Source: an uncultured Bacteroidales bacterium
Lineage (GTDB): Bacteria; Bacteroidota; Bacteroidia; Bacteroidales; Muribaculaceae
Assembly: GCA_947176235.1 (NCBI GenBank)
Contig: CAMWPM010000001.1
Location: forward strand, 30,780 to 94,779
Direction of reading: 5' to 3'
Length of the DNA: 64,000 bases
Shown here: in pieces, positions 12,601 to 22,600 of the stretch
Layout of the letters: every line of letters begins with the position of its first letter
How positions within the stretch are numbered: position 1 is the stretch's first letter
Position numbers and translations under genes: made by a program
The notes under the pieces: model-generated
Database searches by the model: none
What the model saw: the letters and a program-made list of their open reading frames with translations, nothing else
Told to the model about the DNA's origin: nothing

Positions 12601-13435
12601 CCGCATAAGCTCCGCATTTTCGCTCTCCGGTTCCTCGATTATGAGCTTGGGTAAAATTCTTCTCCAGTCCGGCAGAAGCACCATAAAGAGCGAAAAACGC
12701 GATACTCCCATCATAATAATGGGTAACGGACCGTCCCTGCGTGACGCGATAGAGAATAATCTTGCCACTCTACAGAGTCTTCCCACTCTCGCCGTCAACT
12801 GGGCTGGAAATACCGACGAATTTCGCATTATTAAGCCACGTTACTATGTGCTTGCCGATCCTTTTTTCTTTGTAAACGTGGAAGAAGGGCTGGTGGCTCG
12901 ACTCGTGAAAAATCTCAATTCAATTGATTTCCCCCTCACGCTCTTTGTCCCCGCTAACAAGGCTAAAATAGCCCGGAAAATATTCACAAACAGGTTTATT
13001 GATATCGACACATTCAACTGCGTGGGAGTGGAAGGATTTTCATGGCTTGAAAATCTCGCTTATAAGAATGGTTGGGGAATGCCACGGCCTCGCAATGTCA
13101 TGATTCCGTCTATAATGATAGCGCTCGCGCTCGGCTACAAGGAAATATATCTTGTAGGAGCTGACCATTCATGGTCACAGACCTTGTCTGTTGATGATCA
13201 GAATCGGGTTGTATCAATTCAACCACACTTCTATAAGGATGAAGCAGCGGATCGAAATGTTATTGCTGTCCATCAGAAATATCGTCTGCACGAGATTATT
13301 TATAGCCTATATATTGCATTCCGATCTTATCATCAGATAGCTCGGTACGCATCAAAAATTCAAGCAGACATCTTTAATTCCACACCCGGAAGCTTCATTG
13401 ATGCTTTTCCTCGTCGGTCACTACCCGCCTTCTGA
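12587..13435 (+). CDS. Putative glycosyltransferase (GT42 sialyltransferase-like / DUF115-like)
   Basis: IIMGNGPSLRDAI and IALALGYKEIYLVGADHSW resemble GNGPSL...AIALGYKEIYLSGID of Cst-type sialyltransferases; last gene of the sugar cluster. Confidence 0.55.
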   Translation: MTAFDRISSAFSLSGSSIMSLGKILLQSGRSTIKSEKRDTPIIIMGNGPSLRDAIENNLATLQSLPTLAVNWAGNTDEFRIIKPRYYVLADPFFFVNVEEGLVARLVKNLNSIDFPLTLFVPANKAKIARKIFTNRFIDIDTFNCVGVEGFSWLENLAYKNGWGMPRPRNVMIPSIMIALALGYKEIYLVGADHSWSQTLSVDDQNRVVSIQPHFYKDEAADRNVIAVHQKYRLHEIIYSLYIAFRSYHQIARYASKIQADIFNSTPGSFIDAFPRRSLPAF

Positions 13436-13551
13436 GATTTCGTTATTTCCTGACCAGATCAAATCTACCACAAAATATCAAATTCTCAGCTAATATTTGA
13501 GGGAGCAAATCTATTGATTGTATAAAACAATACAATTGTAACACCGCTTGC

Positions 13552-13596
13552 AACAAAAAAGAGCAGTCTTAAGACTTGAGACTGCTCTTTTTTGTT
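13552..13596. terminator. Strong rho-independent terminator of the sugar cluster
   Basis: Perfect 18-bp IR AACAAAAAAGAGCAGTCT / AGACTGCTCTTTTTTGTT with 9-nt loop. Confidence 0.9.
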
Positions 13597-13676
13597 ATTT
13601 AATACCTGTATATAATACAAAAATCATAGAATTTTACGATAAAATTACATTTGTAACAAAAATAATTGGATTTTTA

Positions 13677-13708
13677 TTTGCACATGAACTTTTATTGAAC
13701 TACTTTTG
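13677..13708 (+). promoter_or_regulatory. Orphan promoter-like sequence
   Basis: TTTG (13677-13680) N20 TACTTTTG (13701-13708); no ORF follows for ~660 bp. Confidence 0.45.
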
Positions 13709-13966
13709 TAATATAAATGAAACACATCATTACAAGAGGACATTCACAGATTGAGAATAACCACAGAATTTAGATGATTTGCAATTATTAATCGTGTAAT
13801 AATTTGGATTTGAACATAAGGTTCACAAATGCATCTATCTCGACAAAATACCATGAGAATAATTTGAAAATCCATCAATTTACAGCCGATAATTATTAAA
13901 CGTAATTGTAAACAACTCTAAAATTAACACAAAATCATAGTCCCCGAATATCGATTAAGTTTGAGA

Positions 13967-13991
13967 ATTTACAAATTTACAATATTTACAA
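13967..13991 (+). repeat. Three tandem ATTTACAA motifs
   Basis: ATTTACAA at 13967, 13975 and 13984; further copies at 14249, 14284 and 14312 (GTTTACAA). Confidence 0.6.
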
Positions 13992-14074
13992 AAGAGAAAA
14001 ACACACCGTTAATTATATTTCACAATATATATAATACCCAAATTCCCAGTATTTTACGATTATTATCTTACGTT

Positions 14075-14112
14075 TTGGTTTAATGTTTTTCTATTGTAAG
14101 ACATTAAACCAA
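14075..14112. repeat. 12-bp perfect inverted repeat (operator-like)
   Basis: TTGGTTTAATGT (14075-14086) / ACATTAAACCAA (14101-14112), 14-nt spacer. Confidence 0.8.
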
Positions 14113-14306
14113 CTTAAACATGTAAAAATGCCAATCATACATGATTATAATCAAATAATTATATAGAACAATATAAACTATTGGTTTAAATTCATCCATA
14201 TATATTCATTTACTATATTACTTTTGTAAACAATCCCAATCTTATGCTATTTACAAATTAAACCGAATCGTTTACCAAAGTGAATTTACAATTTTTCATT
14301 CAAAAT

Positions 14307-14337
14307 TTTGTGTTTACAAAATAATTGATTACATTTG
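14307..14337 (+). promoter_or_regulatory. Promoter of the XRE regulator
   Basis: TTTG (14307-14310) N19 TACATTTG (14330-14337). Confidence 0.6.
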
Positions 14338-14369
14338 CATATTGAAAATTACAAACACAAACACGAAAA

Positions 14370-14975
14370 ATGGACATTGTTTCCCGTCTAAAACGCTTTC
14401 TTCAGGAATCTGGCATACCAAACTCTCAGTTTGCCGATGCTTGTCGCATTCCCCGCCCTACTTTGTCACAAATCCTTAACGGCAGGAATAAAAAGATCAG
14501 CGATGAACTCATTGCCAAGATTCATGAGGCATTTCCTAATCTTTCCATCATGTGGTTGATGTTTGGCGAAGGAGAGATGGGAATTGACGGAAATATTGAA
14601 ATCTCAGCGGCTCAAAAAAGTGATATATTCAACTTTGATTCACAACAGTCTGCTGATGATCAGCAATTTGATTCAGCGAATAGCTTTCCTCAATCGCTCT
14701 TCGAAACTACTTCAAATAGATTTTCGCCGGAATTTTTGGAAAATCATTCATCCTCTGCATCGGCAATAGGCGTCGATTCTATTGATTTTTCGGTTCCGCC
14801 ATCTAAGAACGAATCCTCCTCGCAAAAACCTCTGACGTCTGTCCCTCCTGTAGCCTCAACTGATGGTGCGACTGGTGCTGTCAGCATTGCCACCGACCTC
14901 TCGAAGAAAATTACAAATATTGTTGTATTTTATAGCGACAACAGTTTCCAGTCCTTCTCTCCCTCCGACCGTTAG
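14370..14975 (+). CDS. XRE-type helix-turn-helix transcriptional regulator
   Basis: SRLKRFLQESGIPNSQFADACRIPRPTLSQILNGRNKKISDELIAKIHEAFP HTH. Confidence 0.88.
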   Translation: MDIVSRLKRFLQESGIPNSQFADACRIPRPTLSQILNGRNKKISDELIAKIHEAFPNLSIMWLMFGEGEMGIDGNIEISAAQKSDIFNFDSQQSADDQQFDSANSFPQSLFETTSNRFSPEFLENHSSSASAIGVDSIDFSVPPSKNESSSQKPLTSVPPVASTDGATGAVSIATDLSKKITNIVVFYSDNSFQSFSPSDR

Positions 14976-15080
14976 TTATTTTTACTTTACTATCTACATT
15001 TTTTATATTCACAATAATGTTTTATGGTCGGTTCGGCAATAAATATCGCCGGATCGACTTTAACTTTTTTAATGCTTTTC

Positions 15081-15111
15081 TTGTCATTACGTAGTCAAAT
15101 GGCTACTTTTG
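15081..15111 (+). promoter_or_regulatory. Promoter for pyrK-pyrD
   Basis: TTG (15081) N20 TACTTTTG (15104-15111). Confidence 0.6.
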
Positions 15112-15176
15112 TAATGTAAAACAGTATGCAGAAAGAATCCTCTCCTTTTGTCGGCATACAGTATATTTTTCGCTAA

Positions 15177-15971
15177 ATGATGAAAAAAGTAATTATGAAC
15201 ATGCGTGTGGTCGAGAATCGACACATTCACGCGCTCTATTCTCTACTACGGCTTACACCTGCCGACGGCTCAAAGCTGCCTGAAATGCTGCCGGGGCAAT
15301 TTGTACAAGTAGAGATTCCTGACTCATCCTCGACGTTCCTGCGTCGACCTATTTCCATCAACTTTGTCGACACGACCGACAACACCCTTTGGCTCCTTAT
15401 CCGTAATGCTGGGAAAGGTACGGCACGTCTGATTGAATCGCCGGAAGGATTGATCATTAACCTAATTCTTCCGCTTGGCAATAGTTTCTCAATGCCTGAG
15501 CAAGGTCAGACCGGACGTCTTCTTCTCATTGGAGGGGGTGTGGGGGTAGCTCCTATGCTTCAGTTGGGTAAAGTCCTTAAGCTGGCAGGATTCTCGCCCG
15601 AATTTCTTCTTGGCGCCAGAAGTAAGACGGATCTTCTTGAAGTAGATATGTTCGAGGAGACAGGAGTCGTTCATATCTCGACCGATGATGGATCTTTTGG
15701 AGAAAAAGGCTTGGTCACACAGCACTCAGCATTGGCGGATTCATCCGGGATAATATCTAAAATATATTGCTGTGGACCGGCTCCCATGATGAAGGCAGTG
15801 GCTTCAATAGCACGTAAGCGCTCCATTGATTGCGAAGTATCGCTTGAGAATATGATGGCGTGCGGACTTGGAGCATGCCTCTGTTGCGTCGAGAATACCG
15901 TAAAGGGCAATGTGTGTGTCTGCACGGAAGGTCCCGTATTTAATATCAATCAACTGACATGGCACGACTAA
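15177..15971 (+). CDS. pyrK: Dihydroorotate dehydrogenase B electron transfer subunit
   Basis: FLRRPISI flavin motif; [14 protein letters not shown]-terminal [13 protein letters not shown]...CVCTEGPVF 2Fe-2S. Confidence 0.93.
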   Translation: MMKKVIMNMRVVENRHIHALYSLLRLTPADGSKLPEMLPGQFVQVEIPDSSSTFLRRPISINFVDTTDNTLWLLIRNAGKGTARLIESPEGLIINLILPLGNSFSMPEQGQTGRLLLIGGGVGVAPMLQLGKVLKLAGFSPEFLLGARSKTDLLEVDMFEETGVVHISTDDGSFGEKGLVTQHSALADSSGIISKIYCCGPAPMMKAVASIARKRSIDCEVSLENMMACGLGACLCCVENTVKGNVCVCTEGPVFNINQLTWHD

Positions 15972-16867
15972 GCGTAAATATCGGAAATTTGAGCCTGAAA
16001 AATCCCGTGCTCACGGCATCAGGCACTTTCGGTTACGGTGAGGAATTTTCCGACTTCATCGATCTTAACCGGCTCGGCGGATTCATTGTTAAGGGGACAA
16101 CCCTCAATCATCGTGAAGGCAATCCTTATCCTCGCATGGCTGAGACTCCATCCGGAATGCTTAATGCGGTAGGATTACAGAATAAAGGCGTTGATTACTT
16201 CATTGAGAATATCTACCCTCGTCTGGCGGCTGCCTACGACAGTGAGATTATTGTAAACGTCTCCGGTGCGTCTGTTGAGGACTATGTGGAAGTGGCACGC
16301 AGGCTTTCCGATCTTGACCGTATTAATGCCATTGAAGTAAATATATCATGTCCCAACGTGAAGCAGGGAGGGATGGCGTTTGGCACGACCACTGAAGGTG
16401 CATCCCAGGTCACACGCGCCGTCCGTGAAGCGTTTGGAAAGACACTTATCGTCAAGCTCTCCCCTAATGTCACCAGCATTGTCGATATAGCTAAAGCGGT
16501 GGAAGCGGAAGGTGCCGACTCCGTTTCGCTTATTAATACGATGCTCGGCATGGCAATTGATGTAGAGCGTCAACGCCCGATGCTTTCTACAATCACCGGC
16601 GGTCTCTCCGGACCTGCCGTTCGTCCGGTAGCCGTTCGTATGGTTTGGCAGGTAGCTCATGCTGTCAGCATCCCTGTAATCGGTCTGGGTGGCATTATGA
16701 ACGGCAGAGATGCCCTTGAATTCATCCTGGCAGGAGCCACCGCCGTGCAGGTGGGCACCGCCAACTTCATTAATCCCTGCGCTACAGTAGAGATCGTGGA
16801 GTACATCGACGATTATTGTCAGCGCCATGGTGTCGACGACATTCACCAGCTTATCGGATTGATATAA
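15959..16867 (+). CDS. pyrD: Dihydroorotate dehydrogenase B catalytic subunit
   Basis: [75 protein letters not shown]. Confidence 0.95.
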   Translation: MARLSVNIGNLSLKNPVLTASGTFGYGEEFSDFIDLNRLGGFIVKGTTLNHREGNPYPRMAETPSGMLNAVGLQNKGVDYFIENIYPRLAAAYDSEIIVNVSGASVEDYVEVARRLSDLDRINAIEVNISCPNVKQGGMAFGTTTEGASQVTRAVREAFGKTLIVKLSPNVTSIVDIAKAVEAEGADSVSLINTMLGMAIDVERQRPMLSTITGGLSGPAVRPVAVRMVWQVAHAVSIPVIGLGGIMNGRDALEFILAGATAVQVGTANFINPCATVEIVEYIDDYCQRHGVDDIHQLIGLI

Positions 16868-17234
16868 AAGCACAATCTTCCGAATTGCATCCTTCGGGAG
16901 CATAGAGTGATGACGCCCGCAGATATGCATCAAGTAGTGATGCCGTCTGCGGGCTCGTCAATTTCGAACCTCTATTGGCAATCATGAGTAAATCGTCAAT
17001 AAGGAAATCTGTCAGTTCTCCTCTCTTTAAGAGGATTCCGATACCATCCATCCATGCTGTAGAGTGCTTTTCTCCACAAAAATCCTCTATACTTATTTCC
17101 CCCGTCTCATTCAATCCTACGATACTGAGGCCCCTCACACCATTCATGGAGAGAACTCGATGCATTAAGTAATATTCACCTGCTACAAGAGTCAACTGAC
17201 GCACTATCAGTTGACTCCCATCATTCCCTATCAT
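16851..17234 (-). CDS. Hypothetical protein
   Basis: 127-aa ORF abutting the DUF4296 gene; 3' end overlaps pyrD by 17 bp. Confidence 0.55.
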   Translation of the reverse strand: MIGNDGSQLIVRQLTLVAGEYYLMHRVLSMNGVRGLSIVGLNETGEISIEDFCGEKHSTAWMDGIGILLKRGELTDFLIDDLLMIANRGSKLTSPQTASLLDAYLRASSLYAPEGCNSEDCAFISIR

Positions 17235-18094
17235 TATTTCGTTATCGTTGAATCCGAAGCCCCCTCTTCTGCGGTTTCTTGCTTCGATTTAATCGGAGTC
17301 AGCTTCTTTTGTGATGATCTTCTACCATAATTGTAGCGATTGACTCTCGTTCTCACCAAAGCTACACTGTCAAGAAATACCCGTTCCTTTTCTGTCGGTT
17401 CAAAAGTGAGCATCCCAAATACAGAGGTTGCCGTTTTAGTCGAATCGAGCACAAGTTCAAGTCTGTTCCAGCCGTCCTCACTTATGTTTCTGTCAATCCA
17501 TTCAATACTTCCGTCATCATATTTTACCGCCATTTGCGAGCTTATCAACGAACGGTTATTGCTGACCTTCATCGCCCATGAATACACATCGCCATGCTCC
17601 CAGTTCTCGTCTGGCGTCAGGGCAAAAGTAATCAGACGTGATGGTGACATTCTTGTAATTTCGTACGTTTTCGACCATTGCCATGCATCAGCCGAATCTC
17701 CCGACACCGCCATCTGACTGTCGGCGTTGGCGAGCGCCGACGTACGGTCCATCTCTTCCTCAAGGATTTCGATGACACGGGTGTACACTTCCATATACTC
17801 TTTAATGTGATGCCCGTACCACACAAAAGAAGTGTCTACCTGTTCAGCCGTGACTCCATGCTTTGCATAGATCGACTGCTTCAGCACACTCTTCATCGAG
17901 TCAGTTCTGAAGCCCGAACGATGGGTTTCCACCACCCCCTCGCCCTTATGAATGTCAGCAAGAAGTTGAGCCATTTCTTCCTGTGGAATCACATCATTTG
18001 GAGTCTTTCGGCACGACGAGACACCTGGGAGCAGTGCCAGGACCAGCACAGCTCCCACTGCCATATTTCTTAATGATAGAGATTCCTTGTCCAT
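17234..18094 (-). CDS. DUF4296-type lipoprotein
   Basis: Lipobox VSSC; MAQLLADIHKGEGV...KHGVTAEQVDTSFVWYGHH. Confidence 0.8.
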   Translation of the reverse strand: MDKESLSLRNMAVGAVLVLALLPGVSSCRKTPNDVIPQEEMAQLLADIHKGEGVVETHRSGFRTDSMKSVLKQSIYAKHGVTAEQVDTSFVWYGHHIKEYMEVYTRVIEILEEEMDRTSALANADSQMAVSGDSADAWQWSKTYEITRMSPSRLITFALTPDENWEHGDVYSWAMKVSNNRSLISSQMAVKYDDGSIEWIDRNISEDGWNRLELVLDSTKTATSVFGMLTFEPTEKERVFLDSVALVRTRVNRYNYGRRSSQKKLTPIKSKQETAEEGASDSTITK

Positions 18095-18096
18095 CT

Positions 18097-18729
18097 TTAT
18101 TTTTCGATTTCAGCAGCTTCTGTTGACTTAATCGGGGGAAACTTTGAAAAGAATATGATTAATGTCAGTATGCCCACTGTTATGGCAGCGTCTGCGATAT
18201 TAAAGACAGGCTGGAAAAAGAGGAAATGTTCACCACCGACTATCGGCATCCAGTCAGGCCAGTTGAAGCTGAATAGCGGGAAATAAAGCATATCCACAAC
18301 AAGTCCATGCAGCAACGTGCCGTACCCTCCGGCGGCAGGCAGAAATTCGGCTACTTGAGGAGGGAGAGGATTATTGAACAGCACCCCGTACAACACACAA
18401 TCAATAATATTTCCTGCCGCTCCTGCAAGTATCAGCGCCAGGCAGACTATGAACCCACGTTTCACGTCTTCCCTGTCCTTAATCTTTACGATGTACCAGC
18501 CTAATGCCGCTACAGCTATTATCCGGAACAGAGTCAGAAGAAGCTTGCTTCCGATCTCCATCCCGAATGCCATTCCGTTGTTCTCGATAAAATAGAGATG
18601 AAACCATGATGCGATGCGCAGATCCTCTCCAAGAAAGAAGTGAGTCTTCACCCATATCTTCATGGCCTGATCGGCTACTATCACAAAAAGGATTATGATA
18701 GCTGCGAGTCTTCCCTTAGTTATCTTCAT
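18097..18729 (-). CDS. lspA: Lipoprotein signal peptidase II
   Basis: VADQAMKIWVK; FIENNGMAFGM; GAAGNIIDCVLYG; VFNIADAAITVG aspartates. Confidence 0.93.
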   Translation of the reverse strand: MKITKGRLAAIIILFVIVADQAMKIWVKTHFFLGEDLRIASWFHLYFIENNGMAFGMEIGSKLLLTLFRIIAVAALGWYIVKIKDREDVKRGFIVCLALILAGAAGNIIDCVLYGVLFNNPLPPQVAEFLPAAGGYGTLLHGLVVDMLYFPLFSFNWPDWMPIVGGEHFLFFQPVFNIADAAITVGILTLIIFFSKFPPIKSTEAAEIEK

Positions 18730-19103
18730 CAGCGACCGAGTTTTTGTTCAATGCCGAGCGTGGCATGAGGCACTGCACGCAGTCGCTCCTTAGGAATTAG
18801 TTTACCTGTTATGCGGTCAACTCCGTAGGTCTTGTTCTCGATTCTTACGAGGGCTGCCCGCAGGCTGTTGATAAACTTTGCCTGACGTTGAGCCAGACGT
18901 CCGGCCTCTTCCTTGCCAAGAGTGCTCGCACCCTCTTCAAGCGCTTTGAACGTCGGAGAAGTGTCTGCGATGTCATTGCCCGAAGTATTCATTATGTTAC
19001 TCCTAAGCATTTCATAGTCCTCCTGAGCCTTGGCAAGTTTTTCAAGAATCAATTCCTTGAATTCCTGAAGTTCCTCGTCGCTGTATCTTGCTCTTTCTGT
19101 CAT
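18729..19103 (-). CDS. TraR/DksA family zinc-finger-like protein
   Basis: ALVRIENKTYGVDRITGKLIPKERLRAVPHATLGIEQ; adjacent to ileS and lspA; Zn cysteines absent. Confidence 0.85.
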   Translation of the reverse strand: MTERARYSDEELQEFKELILEKLAKAQEDYEMLRSNIMNTSGNDIADTSPTFKALEEGASTLGKEEAGRLAQRQAKFINSLRAALVRIENKTYGVDRITGKLIPKERLRAVPHATLGIEQKLGR

Positions 19104-19113
19104 TTCCTGAATG

Positions 19114-22100
19114 TTATTTTACAGGTTCGATTTTTACGTTGACAATATTGCCGTCGATCTCAAGCTTCTCGTCTTCTGCCGGATTGATAACATCCCCGCA
19201 CTTCACTTCCGTGGCAAGTACCTGACGTGCGATATAATCGGCGTAATTTCTGATAGCTTCTTTAGTCAGATCGGATTCTTCAACAGTCAGCGTTATGCGG
19301 TCCGTGATGTCATAGTCACGTCCTTTGCGGATGTTCTGGACACGGTTCACGATCTCTCGGGCAAGTCCTTCCTGCTTAAGTCCTTCTGTAAGCGTTACAT
19401 CAAGAGCGACGGTAAGATTTCCATCTACGGCGACAAGCCAGCCGGGAATATCCTCGGAAATTATCTCTACATCCTCCGCACTGATCTCGGCAGGTTCGCC
19501 ATTGACTGTAAGGATGATCTTGCGGTCACGTTCAAGTTTTGCGATTTCAGCCTGTTCCATCTCACTTATAGCTTTTGCCACAAGTTTCATGTTCTTTCCG
19601 TGCTTCGGACCAAGCTTCTTGAAATCGGGCTTAACGCGTTTCACAAGCACACCTTCTTCATTAGCCACCGCCTTGATTTCCTTGACATTCACTTCTCCAG
19701 CCACAAGATCTTTTATCGCATCAAGATCCGAAGCCTGCTCGTCGTCAAGCACAGGAACCATAAGCGTCTGTAGCGGTTGACGTACTTTGAGATTGACCTT
19801 TCTGCGGAGTGCGAGTACCATTGACGTAAGAGTCTGAGCCATTCGCATTCTCTCTTCAAGCTTAGTGTCAATCACGCTTTCATCCACTGTGGGGAAAAGC
19901 GACAGATGCACCGATTCACTCTCACCGGTCAGATCAGCATACATCTTGTCGGCTACAAACGGTGAAATCGGAGCAATAAGTTTAACGACAGTCACAAGGC
20001 ACTCGTAGAGTGTCTGATAGGCCGCAAGCTTGTCCTCATTCATCTCCCCGCCCCAGAAGCGTTTGCGGTTAAGGCGGACATACCAGTTCGAAAGATTGTC
20101 ATTCACGAAATCGTTGATGGCTCTGGCGGCCTTTGTAGGCTCGTAATCCTCCAGTGCCTCGTCCACATCTTTTACAAGTGAATTGAGCACCGACAGAATC
20201 CACCGGTCTATTTCCGGTCGATGTTCCACAGGTATCCTGGGGGCGTTACGGTCAAACTCATCTACGTTTGCATAGAGGGCAAAGAATGAGTAAGTATTGT
20301 AGAGCGTCGCAAACAATTTCCGTGCTGATTCCTGCACACCTGCAGGATCAAATTTCAGATTATCCCACGGAGATGAATTAGCGATCATATACCAGCGCAG
20401 AGGATCCGAACCGAATTTTTCAATTGTTTCGAACGGATTGACAGCATTCCCGAGACGCTTTGACATCTTGTTTCCATCCTTATCCAGCACAAGACCATTT
20501 GAAATCACCGCCTTGTAGGCATTCTTATCGAATACCATGCCAGCTATGGCATGAAGTGTGAAAAACCATCCACGTGTCTGATCCACACCCTCGGCGATAA
20601 AGTCTGCAGGATAGAGTTCGCCTGAATCCAGACCTTCCTTGTTTTCAAACGGATAATGGATCTGTGCATACGGCATCGAACCGGAGTCAAACCATACGTC
20701 GATAAGATCAAGCTCACGATGCATTTCCTTTCCGCTATCCGACACAAGAACAATATCATCCACGTATGGACGATGCAGATCAATCTTTTCATAATTTTCC
20801 TTACTGTAATCGCCAGGCACAAACCCACGGTCCTTGTAAGGGTTGGATTTCATCATTCCGGCCTCAACAGCCCTCTCTATTTCATTGTAGAGCGTTTCCA
20901 CACTGTCGATGCACTTTTCCTCCTGACCGTCTTCTGTCCGCCAGATCGGGAGCGGAGTTCCCCAGTAACGGCTGCGGGAGAGATTCCAGTCCTGTAGATT
21001 CTCAAGCCATTTTCCGAAGCGACCCGAACCCGTCGACTGCGGCTTCCATTTGATCTGCTCGTTCAGCTCCATCAGGCGCTCCCTTACTGCGGTCGTCTTT
21101 ATGAACCAGCTGTCAAGCGGGTAATAAAGCACGGGCTTGTCAGTGCGCCAGCAATGGGGATAGCTGTGGACATGTTTTTCGATCTTGAACACCTTGTCAT
21201 TCTGCTTCAAATACATGCAGATTTTTACGTCAAGTGTTTCATCGTCAGGTCCTTTGGATGAGTCATACGCATTTTTTACGTATTTTCCCTCCCACACCTT
21301 ATAAGCCTCTACATCTACCATCTTCTCCACAAATTGCGGATCAAGATCTTCGATGAGGTAGAATCGACCTGTCATATCCACCATCGGGCGGATATTTCCG
21401 TCACGGTCTATCAGATGCAACGGCGGGACGCCATTTGCTTTCGACACCTTGTTATCGTCGGCACCGAACGTACCGGCAATGTGTACGATACCCGTACCAT
21501 CCTCCGTGGTCACGAAATCACCTGAAATTACTCTGAACGCACCTTCTCCGGGATTCACCCACGGCAACAATTGCTCATATTTCATCCCGACCAGATCTGT
21601 GCCCTGCATCGAGTCGACCACTTCGTAAGGAATAAGCTTGTCTCCCTTGCTGTAGTCGTTAAGCTTAAGATCAGCAGCTTTGGGGTTAAACAGATGGTTC
21701 ATCAATGCGTCAGCCACCACAACGGTGATTTTGTTGCCTGAATAAGGATTATAAGTCCTTACCACATTATACTTGATCGTCGGACCAACGCAGAGTGCAG
21801 TATTCGATGGTAAAGTCCAGGGAGTTGTGGTCCATGCAAGGAAGCACGGCTTACCCCATCCCTTCATGGATTCTTTGGGATCTTTTATTGTAAACTCGGC
21901 AATACATGTCGTGTCTTTAACATCACGGTAGCATCCTGGTTGATTAAGCTCATGGGTGCTCAGTCCCGTTCCGGCAGCAGGAGAATATGGCTGAATAGTG
22001 TAGCCTTTATATAGGTAGCCTTTCTTATACAACTGGCTGAGTAGCCACCACACCGATTCGATGTAGCGGTTATCATAGGTGATATAAGGATCGTTCATAT

Positions 22101-22533
22101 CCACCCAATAACCCATTGAGTTTGTTAGGGTCTCCCATTCACGGGTATACTTCATTACTTCGCGACGGCAGGCGGCATTGTAGTCGTCTACCGATATCTT
22201 CTTTCCGATATCTTCTTTTGTGATTCCGAGAGCTTTTTCCACACCCAGTTCCACTGGTAGCCCATGGGTATCCCATCCTGCTTTGCGCTTAACGTGGAAT
22301 CCTTTCATCGTCTTGTAGCGGCAGAACAGATCCTTTATAGTTCTTGCCATCACATGATGAATTCCGGGCATACCGTTGGCTGATGGTGGTCCCTCATAAA
22401 ATACGAAAGACGGACAACCCTGACGCACTTTCATGCTCTGTTCAAAAAGTTTCTCCTTGTTCCAGCGTTCCAGCACCTCTTTATTGATGTCGGAAAGATT
22501 GAAGGAGTTATATTCCGGAAAGTTCTTTTTCAT
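19114..22533 (-). CDS. ileS: Isoleucine--tRNA ligase
   Basis: YEGPPSANGMPGIHHVMART (HIGH); DKDGNKMSKRLGN (KMSKS); 1139 aa. Confidence 0.97.
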   Translation of the reverse strand: MKKNFPEYNSFNLSDINKEVLERWNKEKLFEQSMKVRQGCPSFVFYEGPPSANGMPGIHHVMARTIKDLFCRYKTMKGFHVKRKAGWDTHGLPVELGVEKALGITKEDIGKKISVDDYNAACRREVMKYTREWETLTNSMGYWVDMNDPYITYDNRYIESVWWLLSQLYKKGYLYKGYTIQPYSPAAGTGLSTHELNQPGCYRDVKDTTCIAEFTIKDPKESMKGWGKPCFLAWTTTPWTLPSNTALCVGPTIKYNVVRTYNPYSGNKITVVVADALMNHLFNPKAADLKLNDYSKGDKLIPYEVVDSMQGTDLVGMKYEQLLPWVNPGEGAFRVISGDFVTTEDGTGIVHIAGTFGADDNKVSKANGVPPLHLIDRDGNIRPMVDMTGRFYLIEDLDPQFVEKMVDVEAYKVWEGKYVKNAYDSSKGPDDETLDVKICMYLKQNDKVFKIEKHVHSYPHCWRTDKPVLYYPLDSWFIKTTAVRERLMELNEQIKWKPQSTGSGRFGKWLENLQDWNLSRSRYWGTPLPIWRTEDGQEEKCIDSVETLYNEIERAVEAGMMKSNPYKDRGFVPGDYSKENYEKIDLHRPYVDDIVLVSDSGKEMHRELDLIDVWFDSGSMPYAQIHYPFENKEGLDSGELYPADFIAEGVDQTRGWFFTLHAIAGMVFDKNAYKAVISNGLVLDKDGNKMSKRLGNAVNPFETIEKFGSDPLRWYMIANSSPWDNLKFDPAGVQESARKLFATLYNTYSFFALYANVDEFDRNAPRIPVEHRPEIDRWILSVLNSLVKDVDEALEDYEPTKAARAINDFVNDNLSNWYVRLNRKRFWGGEMNEDKLAAYQTLYECLVTVVKLIAPISPFVADKMYADLTGESESVHLSLFPTVDESVIDTKLEERMRMAQTLTSMVLALRRKVNLKVRQPLQTLMVPVLDDEQASDLDAIKDLVAGEVNVKEIKAVANEEGVLVKRVKPDFKKLGPKHGKNMKLVAKAISEMEQAEIAKLERDRKIILTVNGEPAEISAEDVEIISEDIPGWLVAVDGNLTVALDVTLTEGLKQEGLAREIVNRVQNIRKGRDYDITDRITLTVEESDLTKEAIRNYADYIARQVLATEVKCGDVINPAEDEKLEIDGNIVNVKIEPVK

Positions 22534-22600
22534 TGTATTGTGATATATGAATTTCTGATCTGATTTCGTGATTTGTGAAGCGGATGATTCTGTGCGACCC

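Noticed and set aside
13548-13754. 68-aa ORF after the sugar cluster
   Set aside because: Runs through the strong terminator at 13552-13596; composition is not protein-like
13840-14370. CRISPR-like or phage attachment array in the AT-rich region
   Set aside because: Repeats are only 8-12 bp and irregularly spaced, with no spacer architecture or cas genes nearby
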